DNA of 64,000 nucleotides from Prorocentrum cordatum (GCA_963575745.1 CAUYUJ010015718.1:97001-161000), one strand, 5' to 3'; shown: positions 41,509 to 54,050, counted from the stretch's first letter. Program-made: numbers and translations. The notes: generated from the sequence alone by a model not told the origin.

Positions 41509-42117
41509 ATGTTTCTGCCCCCCCCCCCCCCGAAGGCACCTGCTGCGTGGACCACAGAGTACGTGGCGATGAATGAGCTCAGGAAGGACGTCGCATGGAG
41601 CATCGCGTTTGCTGTGCTGTTGGAGGGTCCGCGTAACATCGGTCTCCTGGATCCGTCGTCGGTGTCCGCCCAGTTGGCCGCAGACGGCGACGGGGAGCAG
41701 TGGCGCAAGGTCTGGGCCCCGAAGAAGCCGAAGAAAGTTGACGCCGCGGGCGCGGCTGACGAGGGCGACGAGGGCGAGGTCGAGGAGCGTGGCAGCGAGG
41801 GAGGCGCCGCCGACGCCGCCGACGCCTTGTCAGAGGGCGACGGTTCAGCAGCTGGCGAGGCCCGTGGTGGCGCCGCCTTAGGCCAGCTCGCTTGTGACCG
41901 TTGCGCGCGCCCATCAGCCCACCTCCCTCCCGTTGTGTGCTATGGCGGGGGGTTAGGGGTGACATCGGCAGCGAAATCCAGGTTTCTACTCGATGGTTTG
42001 GTGCCTGTTGTGCACCACCAGGGCCCCCTCCCTTCCGATGTGTTGGCGTTGCATCGCGCCGCTAGGACACCCCAGGCACTCACGCCCCGAAGCATGCCAG
42101 CGTGTCCTGGGGCCTGA
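41509..42117 (+). CDS. Accessory ORF of the transposon, first part
   Basis: From ATG 41509, MFLPPPPPKAPAAW (encoded by a C run) leads to EYVAMNELRKDVAWSIAFAV and RNIGLLDPSSVSAQLA, then WRKVWAPKKPKK and an acidic Ala/Glu/Asp-rich tail. The tail runs up to about 41880. The remaining codons look non-coding, and an intron to the 42163 frame is possible. No family recognised. It is probably one gene with 42163-42759, since both have an acidic Ala-rich junction. Confidence 0.4.
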   Translation: MFLPPPPPKAPAAWTTEYVAMNELRKDVAWSIAFAVLLEGPRNIGLLDPSSVSAQLAADGDGEQWRKVWAPKKPKKVDAAGAADEGDEGEVEERGSEGGAADAADALSEGDGSAAGEARGGAALGQLACDRCARPSAHLPPVVCYGGGLGVTSAAKSRFLLDGLVPVVHHQGPLPSDVLALHRAARTPQALTPRSMPACPGA

Positions 42118-42162
42118 AGCGAAACTACCAGCTGGGCGCGCGCAACGGTTGGCGATCTGGTC

Positions 42163-42759
42163 TTGGGTTGCCCCGCTTCGAAGGGCAGCGTTGATTCTCC
42201 CGACGTCGCGGCCGTCGGCGAGGCTGACGACTCGGCCAGCTCCCACGGCGACATCGTTGGAGGGGGCGGCCCAGAGCTTGATCCTGGCGCTGGCGGCATC
42301 GAGGAAGCAGCTGTCGGCCCTGTCGACGCCGCCCCGCCGCCGCCGCCGCCACCTCCCCCTCCGCCGCCTGGGGGCGGCGGTGGCGCAGACGAGATCGTGA
42401 CGGCCCGATTCCCTGACATAGGTCATAAGTGCAAGATTATTTGGTACGGGGCGGTCCAACCTTTTTTTGAAATCCATTGCCCGAACCCTCTCCACCGCAA
42501 TTGCGTTCGCACGTTTCGGTCATACGGTAACCCTGCGCGCCCCCACCAGGGCAGGCCTTTAGGTTTCGCAGCTGCGTGGCTTACTAATTCGGACCAGGCT
42601 ACAAAGAGGGAGCACATGGTAGTCACGCCCTTGTCAGATGAGAGGCTCGTCGCTCGCCTCGGGTTCAGGCACCAGTACGGTGCCGACTGGGCTGCGCTTG
42701 AGGCAAAGGAGCGCGAGCCGCGACCTTTTGAAGCCGAAGAGACAGATGTGTGGTTCTGA
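42163..42759 (+). CDS. Accessory ORF of the transposon, proline tract and Cys/His domain
   Basis: Open from 42163, with a proline run of 12 near 42331-42366 followed by a glycine run. The C-terminal 130 residues look like a folded domain: IWYGAVQPFFEIHCPNPLHR, then NCVRTFRSYGN, GRPLGFAAAWLTNS and KREHMVVTPLSDERLVARLG. The C-x4-H-x2-NC spacing (CPNPLHRNC) and RPLG-x-AAWL block suggest a small zinc- or DNA-binding fold. I cannot name the family. It lies downstream of the transposase on the same strand, suggesting an element-encoded helper. Confidence 0.5.
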   Translation: MGCPASKGSVDSPDVAAVGEADDSASSHGDIVGGGGPELDPGAGGIEEAAVGPVDAAPPPPPPPPPPPPGGGGGADEIVTARFPDIGHKCKIIWYGAVQPFFEIHCPNPLHRNCVRTFRSYGNPARPHQGRPLGFAAAWLTNSDQATKREHMVVTPLSDERLVARLGFRHQYGADWAALEAKEREPRPFEAEETDVWF

Positions 42760-43999
42760 TTGTGCGGCGTCTCGCCATTCGCGAGCGTCGACCGACCCCA
42801 GGCATACAGGCAGTGTGCTGCAGGAGTTTAAAGTTGTCAGCGGCTCGTTGTTTCTGTGAGTGCTCTGTTGCGCCATGTTTGTGCCCGCGCTCATCGTGCG
42901 GGCCAGCGGGGTGAACCTGCGATTCTTCGCGGGTGTTCAGTTTTCCGATCTGTCACGTTCAGCGTTTTTTCTGCAGTTTAGAAGGCGAGGGTCAGGCATG
43001 ATATGAGCAGGGGGAGGGTGAGGATGTGGTGTGCTTTGCTTTGTTCAGGGCCATGTGAGGCACAGTGGCCCAATGCACATGTTAGGCTCGCCTGGTGCAT
43101 GACGTGGGTTGTCACTGGCTTGACGCCAACGTGGGTCGTGAAGTGGTAATACCTCGCAGGGAAACGTGGCCCGTCTGCTAGTGCAGCAGCGCGCCCCCCC
43201 TCTCACAAGTTGGCAGTGCTCCTTTTTTTCAGCATGCGAGAGAGCAGTCGCGCTGGCATCACCTTTGGTTTGATACGTAACTTCGCCTTCTGACGATGCC
43301 TCATGTTCCCCATTCGGTCTGGCGCATGCCATTTGGGACAGCGTTTGAGACCAGGCGTTGCGTTGCAGATGGCAGTGTTGCACCGCAGTGCATTGCATTT
43401 GCGTTTGCGTGTGATGCCACATTGTAGGTATTAAGTGCACGTGCTGTGAATGAATCATGTGTTCGCCCCGTTACAACGCCAAGTGGTTTAGCCTATATCC
43501 GAAGTTCCACTCAACGCTGGTCCCAAACGGGTTGTTTTCTTGCAAGCCATGTCGTGCCGTATGTGATGTAAGTTGGACGTTGGCGCTCATGTGGTGCAGC
43601 CTATGTGGAAGACGGTGTATGGTTTGCTATAGGTGCTGTACTATGTGCGGCTGGAACTAGCGCGTGGTTCGATGTTATGGGAGGTATATGTTGCACATCT
43701 ATGCGCGTTCCATGCGCCGTCGGCCCATCCAGCATCGATGCCCAGTCGGGGTTGCCGAACCGCGCAAGCGGTGAAGCCCGCGACCGTATATAGGGCTGGC
43801 GCCATCACAGCCCAAGGTGTAGATGAATGATGAAGCGGGTGATGGCAGGGGGCAGGAGAATGAGAAGGGCATGGGGGACATCAGAGGAGGACCTGGTGTC
43901 CCTTGGAGCCTCCTGGCGGACATCGGGCGCTTCGGGGGGTCGCTGGGGCCCCCATTCCAGTTTCAGTTCCTGTGTGGCGACGCGGATGGTGCGCGGGAG

Positions 44000-44560
44000 T
44001 GTGCTTGGGGCTTCTTAGGGTTTAGCACTGAGGGTTCTGGGTTCCGAGCTTAGGGGCAGTAGGGTTGGGGCCTGTGGTTGATGGCCTACGTGATGACTTT
44101 CAGCGCTCAGAGTCTATGGGTTCGGGCGCAGGGCGTAGGACTTCGGGGTGAGCGCTTAACGCTAAGAGGTTAGGTCATAGCGGGACGGCTTCGGCATTCG
44201 GGATCTTCGGGTTTCGGGCTGAGGGCTTTTAGGGATTACGACTCAGGGGTCTTGGTTTGGGCTTAGTTGGTTATTTTACGATGTAGGGTTTATGGGTTGG
44301 TGTTTGTGGGCCTGGCCGCGGGGGCCAAGACATGTGGTTCAGGGGTGATCTATGAGGGCTTATGGCTCAAGGTTTAAGGTTCAGGGCTCTGGGTGCGAGG
44401 GCTGGAAGGCTGAGGGGTTAGCGGTCAGTGGCTAGTGCTTAGAGTTTAGGGGTTAGGGCGGTGGGCTATGGGCTTCGGGTGAAGGCTTCGGGTTATGGGG
44501 TTCGTGGCTTAATGGTTCGGGCTCATGGCGCGGGGGTCAGGCCGCGGCGAAGCCTTTCAC
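44000..44560 (+). repeat. Degenerate GGGTT(T/C)AGGG repeat field
   Basis: Many loosely spaced GGGTT, TTAGGG and GGCTTAGG words. It resembles decayed TTTAGGG-type telomere repeat but with no exact register. Confidence 0.5.
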
Positions 44561-45584
44561 AGCCAGAAGAGGAACGCGGGTTGAACACGCACGCACATCG
44601 TGATACTAACCAGGCGGACTCCCCGTGCTCATGCCGTATTTTGTACTTGGGCCAACCTAAGCGTTACAGTCGCCAGCTGGGCGAAATATTTAGTTGTAAG
44701 CAGGCGGCGTGTGGGTTCCGCTAGCAACGTTACATACTGCCACACGCGTGACAAGCGATGTGGTGCAAGCTATGGCGTGCAACATTGGCCTTGCGGAACA
44801 CCGCGCAGGGTTCGTGCCATCTTCGGCGGGTCTATGAGGGGGGGGGGGGGGGGTCGCCGAGCGGGGGGTTGGGTGGTGTAACGAACTTGAAGCCGAGCGC
44901 TCGCCCCCTTCCCCCTTCCCCAAAACGGCCGCAGAGAGGGCTGGTTCGTTGCATATACACGTCGTTGTTGCATGCGCCACCCCCCTCTGTCATTTGCATT
45001 GCTCATGTTTCTCCCCACCCGCAGCCCGCGCGCAGGTCGACGGCAGCCGCGCTGGCTGCATTCAGCTGGACCAGCCACCTTCAATGATGTGTGTTCGGCT
45101 CGACAGGAGGCGGCTTCTGGCACTGCAAATGAAAGCACTTTTGGTGTCTCGGGTAGACATCTTAGCACGCGCGTGCGCAGGTGCGCACGCGGATTTCGTG
45201 CAGCGGCAGCCGCCGCTCGCGTGGCCAGCGCGCGTGCATGTCGCGGCGCGCGGGGCCAGTGCGGTCGCGTGTTTCGCTCGTGCGGCGTGGCAATCGTCAC
45301 GCCGCCAGGTCGCCGCTGAGTGCGGCTTCCACGTCGGCGTCGCGCTTGTCATCTCCTTCCGACGCCGTGGTTTCCGTCCGCGCGTTGGCGTTATGCCATT
45401 ATGCGCCGACGTGGTTGGCGTTCTGCGATTCTGCGAGGCGGCGCCGCGATCGTCGTCACCACGGGCGCGTCGCGGCGACGGTGCGCGCAGGGTGTCGTCG
45501 ACTGCCGCGCGGTGACGCCGCGCCGATTTCCAGGTGGCGACCACCGACGGAAGTGAACCGCGATCGTTTGTTCCAGTCACGTCG

Positions 45585-45850
45585 ACCGTTTTTTTTTTCG
45601 AGCCGAAAAAATGTACATCGATTAAACAGTGATTAAACGCTCAAAAATCGCTTGCACCATGAAAAAAACGCTCAACAATCGCTCAAAAAAACGCTCCCAC
45701 GAAACAAAAAAACGCTCTCGTCCCCAGGCGGAAACGCTCTCGCGGAAAAAAAACGGTCACGTCACCAGATGAAAACGCTCGAGCGGAAAAAAAACGGTCT
45801 CGTCGACAGGAAAAAACGCTCTCGCCAGAAAAAAAAACGGTCTCGTGTGA
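45585..45850 (+). repeat. AAACGCT motif cluster
   Basis: At least eight AACGCTC or AAACGGTC words separated by A runs. The same words occur at both transposon ends (32838-32900; inverted at 58420-58500). Confidence 0.65.
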
Positions 45851-47825
45851 CTGGTTGGCGGGGTCGCAGGCGAGCTCGGCGGCACTTCGTCACTTCGGTA
45901 TCCGTTGGTCGCGCATGGCGCATGCGACCCTCCGCTCCACGCACCAGGGGGCCCCGCCCGCGCGCGCTAAGTACCCCCCCCACCCTCCCCTCCTTCTTTC
46001 TTCCAGTGCAACTGCCGCTGCCGTCTTCCGCATCCGCGCCGCGTGCTTGCGCCGCAGCAGCGACCACCGCGCGCTTCTCTTCCCCGCCATCGGCCGTTCT
46101 CGCCACGGCGTTCGGGCGCGCGCCCCAAGGGCAGCCCCCCTTCCGCGAGCGGAGCTCGGCCGCGCGCCCTAAGCACCACCCTACCCCCCCTTGCCCCTTT
46201 CTGCCCGCGAAGCTTTTCGCCGTGCAAATCCCTGGCCGCCCGCGCTTGCAATGCCGTTGAGGACGCAGCGCGCGGCGTGCCTTTTTCTTAGCGCACGTTG
46301 TTTGGCGTTACTCGGAATTTGCAGCGTTTTGCGCTGGCGGCTTTGCGGGCGTCGTATCACGGGACCTACCCCCGTGCGCCGTTCGCCCGTGCTGCCCGTG
46401 GTTTGCATCGCATTCTAGGTTCCTGGGGCCCGCGCCAATTGCGTTGCGTGCGCGCCTGCGCACCTGTGCGCGCGCGCGCCCGTGCCGCGTCGGCGGCCTG
46501 GGCCGTTCCGTGCGCGCGGCGCGCGCTTGTTGAGGCTTGGATTGTGCGGCGCCCCCTTGTTTCGCAGTTTGCCACCCGCGGCATTTTCGGCGGCGCAATT
46601 GCGCCGATGTTGGGACGGCGCCGTGCCGCTGGCCGCAGCGCGCCCGCCGCCGCGGCGCCGTGCTCGGCCGATGCTGCTGCTTGACCAGTGCGGCGCCACC
46701 CTCCCCGCCCCCACCCCGCGCCCAGCCTGCGCCCCCATCCCCCCTTCCCCCCGCCCGCTCCGCCCGCTATTCGTCACCGCCGCAGCTCTTACACGCGCGC
46801 GCAGCCACCAGAAGCGCGCCCCACCTCCACCACGCCGCGCCGCCCAATCCCGCCCTGCACCACCAGGGCACCACGCCTGCCCCAATACGTTTTTGATATG
46901 GTGCTGTAAGGTTTGGGTACACTGGCGCCCAGCGCGGTTCGCCGCGTCGGCTTGGCTGCGCGTGGCAAACCTTGCGTTGTCGGGCGGTCAGCTGAGGGTT
47001 GGGGCTCGGGTCTTGGCGTCGCGACCGCGTTGCGGCATTGCGCCGCCGCGGGCGCGCGCGTCGGCGCTCCTGCCATTGCCGCGTGGCATCACCCCGCCGT
47101 CGCAGCGCTGCAGCGCAGTGGATCCGCCGCCATCCCCGTTGGACTTGCATGGGAAGGCCGCTGGCCTTGGCAGGAATTGCCGCTGTAGGTCAGGTGGGCG
47201 GGGCTGTGGCGCGTGGGCGGGGCGGGTTATGTTGGGTGGTGGCGGGGGCTGGGGGCGCGCGCGCGGTGGTGGTAGTGGGTTTGGTGCGGGGGTGTGGGGG
47301 GTCGGAATGGGCGTTCACGTCGGCGAAACTATGTATGCGCTTGGGCGGGTTGGGCTAGCGCTTGGGCGATGACCCAGCAGACGTGGCCAGTGGGCTGGCG
47401 GTGGGAGCCGTTCCTGCGACAAGCTGGCTTGCAACTTTTAAGTGGGTTCGAAGGCGCGGGGTTGGCTGGCGCCGTGGGTCAGGTTTTAACTTATTGCGTG
47501 TCGGGGGTTTTTGTTGCCCATCGTTGTCTGGCGCGGGCGCTGTAATATTCAATGGTTACAAGTAAGTCTGGGGGTGGGCACGGGTAAATGGAGCTACGTT
47601 CAATGATAGAGTTTGGGCCCTTAGGCAGGCTGTCGATCACCGCGCGCTCATGTCGCGCGCTTCCCGCCGCCCGACGCGCGCAGATGGTCTGCTATCGGGC
47701 CAGGGGACCGCGGGGGGTACATATCGCGATTGCAAAGTGCACAAGGCGGTTCTGGGCGGGACGTGTTGGAATGTCTGATGTGGCGCGGTCGCACTTAGGT
47801 TGCCTGATTCGTTTTGTTTTTCCCT

Positions 47826-47837
47826 GCTCTATGTCTC

Positions 47838-47890
<53 letters not shown>
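47826..47890 (+). repeat. (CT)n microsatellite
   Basis: Almost uninterrupted CT dinucleotides. Confidence 0.95.
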
Positions 47891-47891
<1 letters not shown>

Positions 47892-47929
47892 CACCTCCTC
47901 CTTTTTCATTTCTCTTGGCTCAAACCAGC

Positions 47930-48430
47930 TCGTGGTAGCGGCCCAGGTGGCGCGCCCGCAGCTTCAATGGGGCATGTGTCGCGCCGTGTCCGTCCGCCTT
48001 CGCGGCGGGCGCCAGTGGTGCTGGCGCCGCGCGGCACGCCGATGCCGCTGCCATTCGCGTTGCCGCAGCCCGCCGCCCCCGCGCGGATGCCTGCTCCACC
48101 GCTATCACCTCCGCCGCAGCATATTCGGAAAACTGAGGCGCCGTCGGGTTTGCCAGGTGCGGTCGCAGATGAGGATGAGGCAGGCGCGGTCCCAACAACA
48201 GTTGCTTTCGAGGGCTCCGACAAACGCGCGCCTGCAGCTTGAGCGGGCGCCGATGAGAAAGCCATCGCCGCGGCAGAACGGCGTCGGCTTCGGGGGGGGC
48301 GCATTGCCGCCCTCAGAGAGGAGGCCGCAGCTGGTGCCGCATACTCCTTCACTCCTGTCCGTTGCGCACGGCGTCGCGCTGCAGGAAGCGAGGCGCGCGT
48401 GTCAGCGGGCGACTGGGTATGAACGGCGTC
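47930..48430 (+). CDS. Possible coding segment, Pro/Ala-rich (uncertain)
   Basis: A frame ending at 48242 reads RVRPPSRRAPVVLAPRGTP and ADEDEAGAVPTTVAFEGSD, with coding-like mixed composition. Another frame at 48250-48410 reads EKAIAAAERRRLRGGRIAAL, a helical Arg/Ala/Glu-rich stretch, before a GTATGA word at 48416. These could be exons of the downstream gene. CATTTCTCTTGGCTCAAACC just upstream (47906-47925) ends in a partial spliced-leader match. Evidence is weak. Confidence 0.25.
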
Positions 48431-49537
48431 CTGTGTGCTATTGCGGCGGGGCGCGATCGGGCGCGCGAGCTCGAGCGCGAGGTGGGCGACAACGCTGAGG
48501 CCGAGGCCCGCGGATTGGGGTTCCATGGGGCCCGCGGGCAATGCGGTGTGGGTGGGTGGGTGGGGGCAGGTGGTGCGCAGGTAAATGACAGGGCCTTCAT
48601 GTAGCGACCATGGCCGAACGCGCTCTGGACTTCGGGTTCAGGGTGCAGGGGCCATTGTCGACGCTGGTCGTGGAAGGTTTAAGGGCGCCTTGTCCAGCCC
48701 CCTGTGCCATCGCGCCCGCCCCCGCTTGGCCTCAGAGGCACGTGCCTCGCTGCGCTGTCGGTCCCGCAGCCGCTCGCCGCGTTGGGTTCTCAAGAGTCCG
48801 AGGGGTTGGTGCTCAAACAAGGGGGTATGGAGGAGGGCGTCGTCGTCGTCGTCGCACAGTTCCGAATTCACCCCCCCGCGCGCTTTTGTTTCCCATTGGC
48901 ATGTCAGTGGTCACCTGGTGGGTGCCATCCATATCGCCTTACCGTTGTGCATCTGCCGTTGTACGTTACGTTGGCTTAGTTGGCCGTTGCTTGCGTCGGG
49001 TGTTCAGGGGCAGTTGTTGTAACGTTTTGGTTTGGGCTCTCACGTGCGCACCGTGCGGTAGTATGTTCGCATTGGGCCGCCAGAGTACTGCAAGTTCTGT
49101 GGGGCAACTTTTGGCGCAACCAGCAGTGCAGCTTACTCATATTGGTTGTCAGATTGCCAGCGCAGAGCAACGGCTCAGGTGCTCTAGGCCATTCAATATT
49201 ATATTGCGTCTTATGTACGGATGTGCTTACGACGGCGCGCGTGGTAACCCATTCTAGGCATTGTATAGCACATGTTCAACATGGCGTGTCTGCATGTAAG
49301 TGTCAGCGTGTGCATAGCTTGGCATAGGTCAGGCGGCGACACCGTTTCAGAGGCTATGCCCGCGTGGTCGGTTGCTCATTCGGCGGTCGCGTGAAAGGCT
49401 CTAGGACCCACTATCGTGCGTCATGTCGGCTTGGGTTTTGTTCAGTTGGTGTTCTTTGATATTTTTGCGGCCCAGGCACAGTTCACAGAGTCACTTAGGT
49501 TTTCACACGAGCAGCTGCTAGCATCCTTGTTCTGGCA

Positions 49538-49714
49538 ATGGCGAAGGCCGCTGCCCCCGTGCTGAAGAAGGCGCCCACTAAGAAAGGCGATGGGCGCCGC
49601 GGTCGCGGCAGGGGCCGCGGGAGAGCGATTCGTGAAGACGTGGTGTCGAATGTGAGCGACGCCGCCTTGATGTGCGCGTTGTGCGACAAGACGCCTGTGG
49701 ACCGCCACTGCTAA
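49538..49714 (+). CDS. Probable first exon: basic tail and first zinc-finger cysteine pair
   Basis: ATG 49538 opens 58 codons before TAA 49712-49714. The N-terminus is Lys/Ala-rich (APVLKKAPTKKGDGRRG), then an Arg-Gly run (RGRGRGRG), then MCALCDKTPVDRHC. A lone C-x2-C at the end and a matching LCTPC in the next coding segment (52478) suggest an exon pair forming one zinc finger. The intron would span about 49710 to about 52430. The exact donor is unclear. Confidence 0.45.
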   Translation: MAKAAAPVLKKAPTKKGDGRRGRGRGRGRAIREDVVSNVSDAALMCALCDKTPVDRHC

Positions 49715-52400
49715 ACAAGAGATGGGGGGTGGTTTGCAGGAGGATTTGCAAAAACAGTTTTAGGGGAATGGGTGGAGGAAGGACGGTAATAATGATGTGA
49801 GGGCATCAGGGTGATGGGGAGGAGGGTGGGTGAGGATGAGGACACGCTGTCATGGAGTCTTTGGTGGTTGGGCAACTTCGGGTCCATCTTGGGCTTACCT
49901 TCGCGGCCCTGGTGCCCCTGCCCTTGGCTTCTCTTTCGCCCCATTCGTGGCATGGGTTGCCAGTTTGATTCGCTGCGTAATGCCATGGGCTGCACTGGTC
50001 TGACCTGCCACATCCAATGCGCACCGAACGTCGCCTCTAAGGCTCTCTTGAGCAGCCCCTGCGTCTCGCTCGCATGCCCAAGGGCTACCGCGGGCCATCG
50101 CGTAGACACCTCTGGACCCCAGAAGGTTGTCGGCGGCGATGAGGCTCGATGGAAGCAGGGCGGCTACTTCGGGCTAGGTGTTAAATGGTTGTCGGTTTCT
50201 TCGGGGCGTTCTCAGGGCTCCCGCGGTCTTTTAGCGCTGGGGTGTCTTCGGGTGACATCTGGAAGGCAGCTAGTCGCATTCGGTTGTCGTGATCCGTTGT
50301 CGGTGCCATGCGTTGCCCCAGGTTCCATCTTTACCATCTTGGGGCCATTTTAAATCTGAGGCACTGTTGCCGCCATCAGTACTTCATGCTTCGTGCAGTA
50401 TCGCCACCCCGTCCATCAACCATGTGCGGGCGAGTTTGCTTGATCAGCGGAGCGTGGGCGCATGCACGAGGGGCAACGGCCTGGGGAGGCCATCGGTCCT
50501 CAAGAAGGGGAGCGTGGCGGGGGGGGGGGGGTGTTGGGGGCAGTGTGGGAGATTGTTTGGCTCGGCGGACCTTGGGCCCCTTGGGGCGGTCTGGGTGATT
50601 CAGATGCGTCCGTCGCTACCCTTTCGTGGTATCGGGCGCTCCTTTGAGTAACCTGTTGGTGCGAATTACGGTTCGCTGGGGCCCTCGCGGTGCCATCTTG
50701 GGTGGGATCGGCCATAGAGCTGATGGTTTGGGGGCGTTGGTCGGTGGGTGGGTTGGCACGTGCGCGCGCGTGGGCGCGCGCTTGTGGGGGTGGGCAGGGG
50801 GGAAGGGCGTGCTATTAGTGGGGCGGGACAGGAACGGTTCAGCTAAGCATTTCATCGGCTGAGCCAAGCCATCGTTTTTTTTTTCACGGCATGGGGCACT
50901 CACAGGCGACCATAGGCATTTTGGGGCTCATCCTGAGGGGGGGGGACGGGGTTCAGCCTCTCTTGGGGTTGTATTTAGCCGTGTATAAACATGTACACGA
51001 TCCTTCGACGGCAAATCGGCGGTATTGTACACGGCGAAGCACGCCGAATCCTTCAGATGTTCCAGGATTGTTTTTTTTTTTTCTCGGGTGTCTCAATGGA
51101 GGAGTTCCGTGGCCACCTCAGGTCATGCTGGGCCGCGCTTTAGGATTGTGGGTGGTGCCCGAAGCATTTTCGGGCGAGTTTGGGCTCCCTGCAGCCATGT
51201 GAGAGACTTATGTGGGGCTTCAGGGCCATCTTGAGGGCCACCGACGGCCTGGGGCCCTCGTCGTCAAGTCCTGGGGAAATGAGAGGGGCAAACCACCCCC
51301 ATAGAATACTCTGCGAAATGCGGATCACGAGCTTTAAACAAATTGGCTGCATGGCTGACTAGGTTCCCCAGACTCATCCCGACAAGCCCCGAAAGCGGCA
51401 CTCACGCGCGGGAGAGACGTTGTTCCCCTGGAAGTGACACATGTGATTTGACATTCGCGACACACGTGCATGTCAGTTTTTTCGGTGGTTTGGAGAGGTT
51501 GGCATCTGATGATTACCGTGTTCGCCCGAACCCCGCTCCCCCGAACGCAGTCGCCATGTGCGTTCACGCGCTCGTTCTTCGAGTTTGCACGTTTGCTCGA
51601 GCTATTCCATGTCAGATCTCTCCGTGTCATAACCCCAGAGCGCTCTCTCCGATGCGGAGAAGCGCGCGCTGGCAACCGAGCAAGCTATTGTTCGAGTTCT
51701 TACCTTTCATATGTTATGCGGTGCTGGCAGACGTCTCGATATGCACTCCATCGTCAGCGACCGACAAGGCTTGGACATCTATTGTTTCGGGCCCGTGTTG
51801 CCATGAAAGCCCTTGCCCTCCACCGACAGCCTCGCCCAGCATTTGATGATGAAGGCTGGGCTGTTGGGGGAAGGCGGGTGCCTTTGTGGCCGCCCCAGGG
51901 GCAGCCGTTGGCATTTGCAGATGGCGCACTTTAGCCGAATTTGCCCACGCCCGAACGATGTGCCCAGTTCCGCTTCCAGCGGTGGTGCCCGCAGTTTTCG
52001 AGGAAACCTGATTCTGTTGGGTGTGGTCTAAGTGCGTCCCATTTGCAGTGCGCCATCACCCCCCTCCTCCTCATTCTCTCCTCCTCCTCCTCCTCATCTT
52101 CATCCTCCTCCTCCTCTTCCTCCTCCTCCTCCTCCGCCTCGTCCTTTTCCTCCTCTTTGTTCTCCTCCTCCTCCTCCCCCCCATCCTCCCCCCGCCCCCC
52201 CCCCACCCCTTCCCCCCCCTCGGGGCCGTGGGGGGGGGGGGGAAGGGGGGGGAAGAGGGTGGGGAGGAGGAGGAGGAGGAGGATGAGGTGTCCTGGTGTG
52301 ATGGCCCCCATAAGTGCGTCATCACACCAGGCCCCCCCCCTCAGATCTTGAGCCAGTTTTGGCGGCATCCTATCTGGGGGGTGGGGGGCCTGAGCAATAG
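49715..52400. other. Long non-coding stretch, probable intron
   Basis: No coding signal recognised. Contains a CCT/TCC-rich run at 52070-52220 followed by a G-rich run at 52225-52290. Confidence 0.45.
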
Positions 52401-54050
52401 ATGTGGCGTTGGCTCATTCGGACTGCCCCCCAGGAGACCACCTGGGACAGGGACGGTCGAGGTGATCCCACTGGCCCTCTGTGCACGCCGTGCATCGCCG
52501 AGGTCCAGGATGCGTTGCCGTGGGTCGAGAGCGCCGAGCAAGCGGCGCAGATGTTGGGCGAGTCCGAGGCGTTGAAGAAAGGCATCCTCGAGAAGAACAT
52601 CGTCGCCGAACAGGAGCCACAGGGCCGCCCGTTCCCCGTCGACGGGGTCTCGCAGGTGCACACGCAGCGGATGGTGATCTTCAGGGAGGCCACTTGCGTG
52701 AATGCGACAGAGTTCAAGAGCGTGGTCGGGACCACTCCGAAGTCGCTCCAGTTGGTCTCGTTCGAGGGTTGGGACGACGATGGCGAGCCCGAGGATCTGT
52801 TCCTCGTGAACGACGACGTGGGCGTCGCCAACAAGTGCCTCAGAAAAGTGAGGCTGGAGATCTCTCGCGGGATGGTGCGCAAGACTCACCGCGTTCTTCC
52901 CGTGGCGCACACGGTGGAGGAGGCGGCGCAGCTACACTACCAGCATTTGTGCCAGCAGAGCGGCACCACCAAGAAGCTCAGCGTCTGCGCAATCCCGAAC
53001 ATCTCTGCGCTGAGGCAAAGGGCTGGCAAGAGGGCGCCTGAGGATGATGGGGTGGATGGCAGCCTTCCGAGCCCGAGGGACGTCACGCCGATCGCGCCTG
53101 GGAAGGCGCAGAGGATCAGCAGGGGCGGCTCGCGCGGGTGGGGTGCTGCGTCGGCGTCGCCCGCTACAGCAGGTGCTAGCCCAAGCGCCGGAGCGGCGCC
53201 TGCCCCCGCGCCGTCTCGTTTGACGGCTGCCGCGTTGGCTTCGCATGGTGGCGGTTCGGGTTCGACAGGGCCCGCTTCGGTGCGAACAGGCGCCCCGTCG
53301 GTCTTCGGCGAGTTCGCGCAGTGCCCAAAGGACATCCCTGGCAAAGTGCAGTGCTGGATCGAGAAGAACGACTTGACGATGATATTGGCAGATGAGAAGC
53401 TGGGGAACGCCGAGGTGCAGGGCCTAGCGCTTGTTGACAAACTCAAGGGCGTGGACAAGTTCGCTGGAGACTATGGGCTTCTGAGCCGCCACATGGAGAA
53501 GGTCGGGATCTGCCAGAAGGTGAAGGTCACGAGGATTCAGTCGCTGAGCTTGGACACGTGCAAGTTGTACCTTGAGAAGCTCAAGGCTTGGAATGTCACC
53601 ATCCCCGTTGTTCTGCAGAGGGAGCTTGTGGCAGCGAAGGGGCGCTCCGAGTTTGAGAAGGCAATCCACGTGTGTGGACAGGGTGGTCTCATGAAAGCGT
53701 GCTTCGAGATGCTCAAGCCTTACCCCTTGGAGGAATCGGATTCGACCGACTCGAAGTTCGACCCGACAGACCCGCGCATCATTGACATGGACTGCGACCC
53801 ACATGACATGCAAAGCCTCTTCCGCGAAGTGTTTGTGAAGGAGTTCGTCAGCCGCCTCCTGATCCGTGAAGACATCGCCTTGGACGTCACCAAGGCGTTC
53901 ATCAGCCAGGTTCTCCCAGCTTTGCTCGCCGACCTCTTCACGGAGCACGTGCCTGCCGCGGCCACCCAGGACAGTTTCGAGCTTGTCGTCGCCCTCAAAG
54001 CCGTCCAGGCTCTTCTGATGCCGAATCGCACGGACAATCTCGAGGATATG
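52401..54050 (+). CDS. Large exon of a zinc-finger-like, helical protein of the transposon
   Basis: An open frame of 550 codons up to the donor GTGAGT at 54051. An acceptor at CCCCCCAG/GAGACC (about 52435) is plausible. It includes GPLCTPCIAEVQDALPW, a possible second half of a C-x2-C...C-x2-C finger; RMVIFREATCVNATEFKSVV; an Ala/Ser/Pro-rich linker (53100-53290); and a long helical C-terminal part (SRHMEKVGICQKVKVTRIQS, DMQSLFREVFVKEFVSRLLI). No known family recognised. Function unknown. Location inside the transposon with coding-quality sequence suggests an element gene or a captured host gene. Confidence 0.6.

Larger units (their letters stand above)
42760..47825. other. Long non-coding interior of the transposon
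   Basis: No supported gene in about 5 kb. 44000-44560 is a degenerate GGGTTTAGGG/GGCTTAGGG field. 45585-45850 is a cluster of AAACGCTC/AAAAAACGCTC motifs. 46100-47350 is CGCG-rich with open frames in all directions, typical of very GC-rich non-coding DNA. Confidence 0.45.

Noticed and set aside
48585-49327. Several 80-215 codon frames in the GC-rich transposon interior
   Set aside because: Overlapping frames on both strands with no motif, typical of GC-rich non-coding DNA.
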